Assembly: GCA_013816105.1 (NCBI GenBank)
Contig: JACDEY010000048.1
Coordinates: 1 to 7,148 of the forward strand
From: Actinomycetota bacterium
GTDB lineage: Bacteria > Actinomycetota > UBA4738
DNA: 7,148 nucleotides
Direction of reading: 5' to 3'
Shown here: one piece after another, positions 4,755-7,148 of the stretch
How the letters are laid out: the number at the start of each line of letters is the position of its first letter
How positions within the stretch are numbered: the stretch's first letter is position 1
Notes under the pieces: generated by a model
What the model was told of the DNA's origin: nothing
Seen by the model: only the letters and a program-made list of their open reading frames with translations
The model's database searches: none
Translations under genes and position numbers: made by a program

Positions 4755-5678
4755 ATGTCCGCGCCCATGCTGGCAACACTAGCCGACGTGCTCGTTCCGA
4801 CGCTCCCGATCCTGGCGGCCGTCGGGGCCGCCTGCGTCCTCTACGGCGTCTTCGTCGAGCGGCAGTGGTACCGGACGGCGACCTACGACCTGCCGATCCT
4901 CCCCGCGGACGCGCGGGCGCCGCTCACGATCCTGCACCTGTCCGACCTGCACTTCGTGCGGCGGGACGACCGGAAGGCCGCTTTCCTGTCGTCGTTGCCG
5001 CCGGCGGACGTCACGGTCGTGACCGGGGACATCCTCGGCGAGCCGGCCGCCGTGGAAGCGGCCGTGGCCGCGCTTCGCGCGACGCGCGGCGCCATCGCGT
5101 CGTACTTCGTCCTGGGCTCGAACGACCTGTTCGCCCCGCAGCCGCTCAACTACGCGGCGTACTTCCTCCCGTGGCGCACACGCAGGAAGGGCATCCCCGG
5201 CAGGTCCCCCGACCTGGTGGCCCAGATGGAGGCCGACGGATGGACGCACCTGCGGAACCGGCGGACGGAGCTCACCGCGGACGGGGTCCCGTTCGAGATC
5301 GTGGGCTTGCACGATCCGCACATCGAGCGGGCCGACCTGCGGGTCGCTCCCCGTCGGCGGGAGGACGCCGTCGGGCTCGCCATCGTCCACTCTCCGGATC
5401 CGGCTCCGGAGCTTGCCGCGCTGGGCTACGACCTCGTCCTCAGCGGACACACGCACGGGGGGCAGGTCCGCCTGCCGTTAGTCGGGGCGCTCGTCACGAA
5501 CAGCGTCATGCCGAGGCGCCTCTGCATGGGACTCGTGCGCCTGGGCCCCGCGCTGATGCACATCTCGCCCGGCCTCGGAACGAGCAAGTACGCGAAGTTC
5601 CGGTTCCTGTGCCGTCCCGAGGCGACCGTCCTCAGGCTGGTGCCGGCGCCGGTGCACGAGGGACGCCGGGCCGCGTAA
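4755..5678 (+). CDS. Membrane-anchored metallophosphoesterase (Rv3683/YkuE-like)
   Basis: A 307-residue calcineurin-like phosphoesterase with one N-terminal membrane helix (about 8-33), expected to act at the membrane on a phosphate ester. The natural substrate is not known. The two-metal site is visible in order: D64-L-H66 (HLSDLHF), G91-D92 (VVTGDIL), G121-S-N123-D (FVLGSND), H212 (VHSPDP) and G231-H232-T-H234 (LSGHTHGGQV). The usual G-N-H-[DE] motif is G-S-N-D here: the metal-ligand Asn is kept but the catalytic-site His is absent. I recall the same GSND form in actinobacterial relatives, so this is probably a subfamily trait. ATG 4755 is taken as start; ATG 4767 is a near alternative. Neither has a Shine-Dalgarno sequence, and leaderless translation would fit. 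In M. tuberculosis a related gene (Rv3683) follows ponA2, supporting ancestral linkage to the PBP upstream. Confidence 0.92.
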   Translation: MSAPMLATLADVLVPTLPILAAVGAACVLYGVFVERQWYRTATYDLPILPADARAPLTILHLSDLHFVRRDDRKAAFLSSLPPADVTVVTGDILGEPAAVEAAVAALRATRGAIASYFVLGSNDLFAPQPLNYAAYFLPWRTRRKGIPGRSPDLVAQMEADGWTHLRNRRTELTADGVPFEIVGLHDPHIERADLRVAPRRREDAVGLAIVHSPDPAPELAALGYDLVLSGHTHGGQVRLPLVGALVTNSVMPRRLCMGLVRLGPALMHISPGLGTSKYAKFRFLCRPEATVLRLVPAPVHEGRRAA

Positions 5679-5686
5679 ACTGTCGG

Positions 5687-5705
5687 TCCGGCCTCTTCGG
5701 CCGGA
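5687..5705 (+). terminator. Hairpin between metallophosphoesterase gene and tRNA-Pro
   Basis: A perfect 7-bp inverted repeat, TCCGGCC (5687-5693) and GGCCGGA (5699-5705), closes a TCTTC loop. It begins 8 bases after the phosphoesterase stop and ends 2 bases before the tRNA. It may end or attenuate the upstream transcript, or mark a processing point for the tRNA 5' leader. No T-run follows, so it is not a classical intrinsic terminator. Confidence 0.45.
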
Positions 5706-5707
5706 AT

Positions 5708-5781
5708 CGGGACGTAGCGCAGCTTGGTAGCGCGCAGCGTTCGGGACGCTGAGGTCGCGGGTTCAAATCCCGCCGTCCCGA
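5708..5781 (+). tRNA. tRNA-Pro (anticodon CGG)
   Basis: A complete 74-nt cloverleaf. The acceptor stem CGGGACG (5708-5714) pairs with CGTCCCG (5774-5780), with discriminator A5781. The D stem is GCGC (5717-5720) with GCGC (5730-5733). The anticodon stem CAGCG (5735-5739) pairs with CGCTG (5747-5751) around the loop TTCGGGA, placing anticodon CGG at 5742-5744, which reads proline codon CCG. The T stem GCGGG (5757-5761) pairs with CCCGC (5769-5773) around TTCAAAT. The 3' CCA is not encoded and would be added after transcription. The gene is convergent with the ABC ATPase gene 11 bases away, and no terminator is visible between them. Confidence 0.97.
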
Positions 5782-5792
5782 CTCCTCAGGAA

Positions 5793-6506
5793 TCAGAGCT
5801 CCTCGCCGGCGGCGACCTCATCCGCCGCGTCGACGGCCTCCACGCGCCCGCCGCGGATGGCGAGCACGCGATCCGCGAAGCGCACGATGGGCCGGTGGTG
5901 CGTCGCGACCAGGCAGCAGGTCCCCTCGGAAGCCGCACCCCTCAGGGCTCGAAGGACCCCCCGCGTCCACACGACGTCCTGATGGCCGGTCGGCTCGTCG
6001 GCCATGAGGAGTCGCGGAGAGAGGACGAGCGCCCGCGCGAGCGCCGTGCGCTGCTGTTCCCCGAGCGACGTCTCGGAGGGAAGGCGTTCCCCGAGGGAAG
6101 ACAGCCCGAAGTCGCCGAGAACCCGGTCGACGTCGATCCCATCGGTGCCGGCCGCCCCGGAACGGGGCTTACGAAGGCGCACGGGAAGCTCGACGTTCTC
6201 CCGCACGCTGAGCTCCTCGATCAGCCCGAGGCTCTGCGGAACGATCGCGAGCTCGCCCCACCGGAGGTCCTCCGGAGCGGAAAGCGGAGCGCCCTTCCAG
6301 GAGATCTCGCCCGTGTCCGGATGCTCCCACCCCGCCAGGATGTTCAGCAGGGTCGTCTTGCCGCACCCGGAGGGCCCGACGAGGGCGACCACCTCTCCCG
6401 CGCTCAGGAAGAGGTCGACTCCCTGGAGCGCATGGATCTCCTCGGGACCCCGTCGATACATCTTCGAGAGGTTCGACGCCTCGAGAACCACCGGGCTCTC
6501 CCTCAT
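5793..6506 (-). CDS. ABC transporter ATP-binding protein (LolD/MacB type)
   Basis: A 237-residue nucleotide-binding subunit of an ABC transporter, expected to sit on the cytoplasmic face of an FtsX/MacB-like permease and drive export or lipoprotein handling. The motifs are Walker A GPSGCGKTT (44-52), the Q-loop at VPQ91, Walker B LLMADE (167-171, Asp170 and Glu171) and the switch His in VATHH (His203). The signature is SLGEQQ (147-152) where LSGGQ is usual, and the D-loop reads GHQD rather than the usual SALD/NLD type. The ATP site completed by this signature may therefore be weakened, as in asymmetric transporters. Its ATG (6504-6506) overlaps the TGA of the upstream ATPase gene by 4 bases, so the two are translationally coupled and probably act together. 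No permease is inside the window; one may lie beyond the right edge. Confidence 0.93.
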   Translation of the reverse strand: MRESPVVLEASNLSKMYRRGPEEIHALQGVDLFLSAGEVVALVGPSGCGKTTLLNILAGWEHPDTGEISWKGAPLSAPEDLRWGELAIVPQSLGLIEELSVRENVELPVRLRKPRSGAAGTDGIDVDRVLGDFGLSSLGERLPSETSLGEQQRTALARALVLSPRLLMADEPTGHQDVVWTRGVLRALRGAASEGTCCLVATHHRPIVRFADRVLAIRGGRVEAVDAADEVAAGEEL

Positions 6507-7148
6507 GGCGGCGTGATCCGCACCTCTCCGTCCTCGACCGATATGACCGCCCGCCGGTCCTGGAACATGAACAGCGCTCGAGGCGGGAGTTGGATCCGGC
6601 CCGAGTCGTCGATCACCGAAAGCGTTCGCGTCTCCCTGCTCTCCGCCTCCAGCGCTCCGTGTCGCAGGTGCAGGGTCCGGTCCGCGACCTTCACCACGTC
6701 GGGATCGTGCGTCGACAGCACGAAGCTGGTGCCGGACCGGGCGAGCGTGGCCACGGTCTCCAGGAGCGCGGCTCCGGTCGCGCTGTCGAGCTCGGCCGTC
6801 GGCTCGTCCGCCACAACGAGCCGTGGCCCCCCCACCACCGCCTGGGCGAAGGCCACCCTCTGCTGCTCGCCACCGGAGAGCTGGGACGGGAGATGTTCCC
6901 GTCGCCCCTCGATCCCCAGGAGCCGGAGCAACCGATCGATCTCGGACCGCTCGGAGACGCCGCGGAGACGAGCGGCCAGGGCGAGATGCTCGCCGACGGT
7001 CCGGTATGAGATCAGGTTCGAGGACGGCCGCTGGAACACGTAGCCGACGAGCCGGCGGCGTACTCTGCGGAGCTCCCGGCGGCTCAGGCCTCCCACGCTC
7101 GTTCCCCCGATGAGCATGACCCCGGCCGTCGCCCGATCCATCCCGGCC
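6503..7148 (-). CDS. ABC transporter ATP-binding protein with C-terminal extension (5' end outside window)
   Basis: The frame is open to the right edge. An internal ATG at 7139-7141 is not the true start, because the Walker A region that must precede this sequence is missing. Counting from that ATG: Q-loop YVFQ37, canonical signature LSGGEQQ (88-94), Walker B LVVADE (108-113) followed by PTAELD, and switch His145 (LSTHD). After the ATPase core (about 168) there is a 45-residue extension containing LSVIDDSGRIQLPPRAL (174-190) and ending in short beta-like segments. It recalls the D-x-x-G-R-[IL]-x-L-P pattern of AbrB/SpoVT-type hairpins, and similar tails occur on some actinobacterial ABC ATPases. 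Its role is unknown. The gene is coupled by an ATGA overlap to the next ATPase, whose signature is degenerate. The pair may form a heterodimer with one consensus and one weak site. Confidence 0.92.
   Translation of the reverse strand, partial: AGMDRATAGVMLIGGTSVGGLSRRELRRVRRRLVGYVFQRPSSNLISYRTVGEHLALAARLRGVSERSEIDRLLRLLGIEGRREHLPSQLSGGEQQRVAFAQAVVGGPRLVVADEPTAELDSATGAALLETVATLARSGTSFVLSTHDPDVVKVADRTLHLRHGALEAESRETRTLSVIDDSGRIQLPPRALFMFQDRRAVISVEDGEVRITPP

Noticed and set aside
4715..5752. 345-codon plus-strand frame overlapping the phosphoesterase
   Set aside because: It is an Arg/Pro/Gly-rich shadow in another frame; the frame from 4755 carries all the metal-site motifs.
5724..7043. 439-codon plus-strand frame beginning in tRNA-Pro and running across both ABC genes
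   Set aside because: It starts inside the tRNA, has no domain and is antisense to two well-supported ATPases.

Overview
The window is high-GC DNA from what is very probably an actinobacterium (Actinomycetota). It carries a WhiB-family iron-sulfur regulator, a protein family essentially confined to that phylum and its phages. The WhiB gene is divergent from a PASTA-containing bifunctional penicillin-binding protein. That arrangement recalls whiB4-ponA2 of Mycobacterium and wblA with its neighbouring transpeptidase gene in Streptomyces. The host is not identified further.

Layout. At the left edge, on the minus strand, are a WhiB regulator (176-388) and, 22 bases beyond it, the first 51 codons of a secreted or membrane NfeD/ClpP-class protease-like protein (1-153). 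Divergent from these is the class A PBP (about 561-3017), ending in two PASTA domains and a Pro-Ser tail. Next on the plus strand come a Bcp-type peroxiredoxin (3059-3523) and a small ribbon-helix-helix/PIN-domain toxin-antitoxin pair (3604-4269). A YqeY-like gene (minus, 4278-4739) and a membrane-anchored metallophosphoesterase (plus, 4755-5678) diverge from only 15 bases. They are followed by tRNA-Pro(CGG) at 5708-5781. The right end holds two minus-strand ABC-transporter ATPase genes overlapping by 4 bases (ATGA); the upstream one is cut by the window edge.

Main discovery. The peroxiredoxin frame is interrupted by one in-frame TGA (3194-3196), exactly where the family has its peroxidatic cysteine (P-x3-T-x2-C). 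Bcp-like sequence continues on both sides in the same frame, including the resolving Cys at +5 and the catalytic Arg. Twenty-two bases after the TGA is the GG-starting loop of a perfect 7-bp hairpin, as expected for a bacterial SECIS element. The gene is best read as a selenocysteine-containing Bcp peroxiredoxin. A pipeline unaware of Sec would break it in two.

Second observation. The toxin-antitoxin pair has four tandem 8-bp repeats running into the antitoxin start codon, a plausible autoregulatory operator. Its PIN toxin has an intact active site but no ATG, GTG or TTG start: the expected initiator position is ATC (3847), preceded by an AGAGGA sequence. It either uses a very weak start or has been silenced by one substitution.

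Functional theme. The left half combines envelope synthesis (PBP) with redox functions (a WhiB Fe-S regulator and a selenol peroxidase). The right half is translation-related (YqeY, tRNA) and export (ABC ATPases). No stretch longer than 300 bases lacks a gene.
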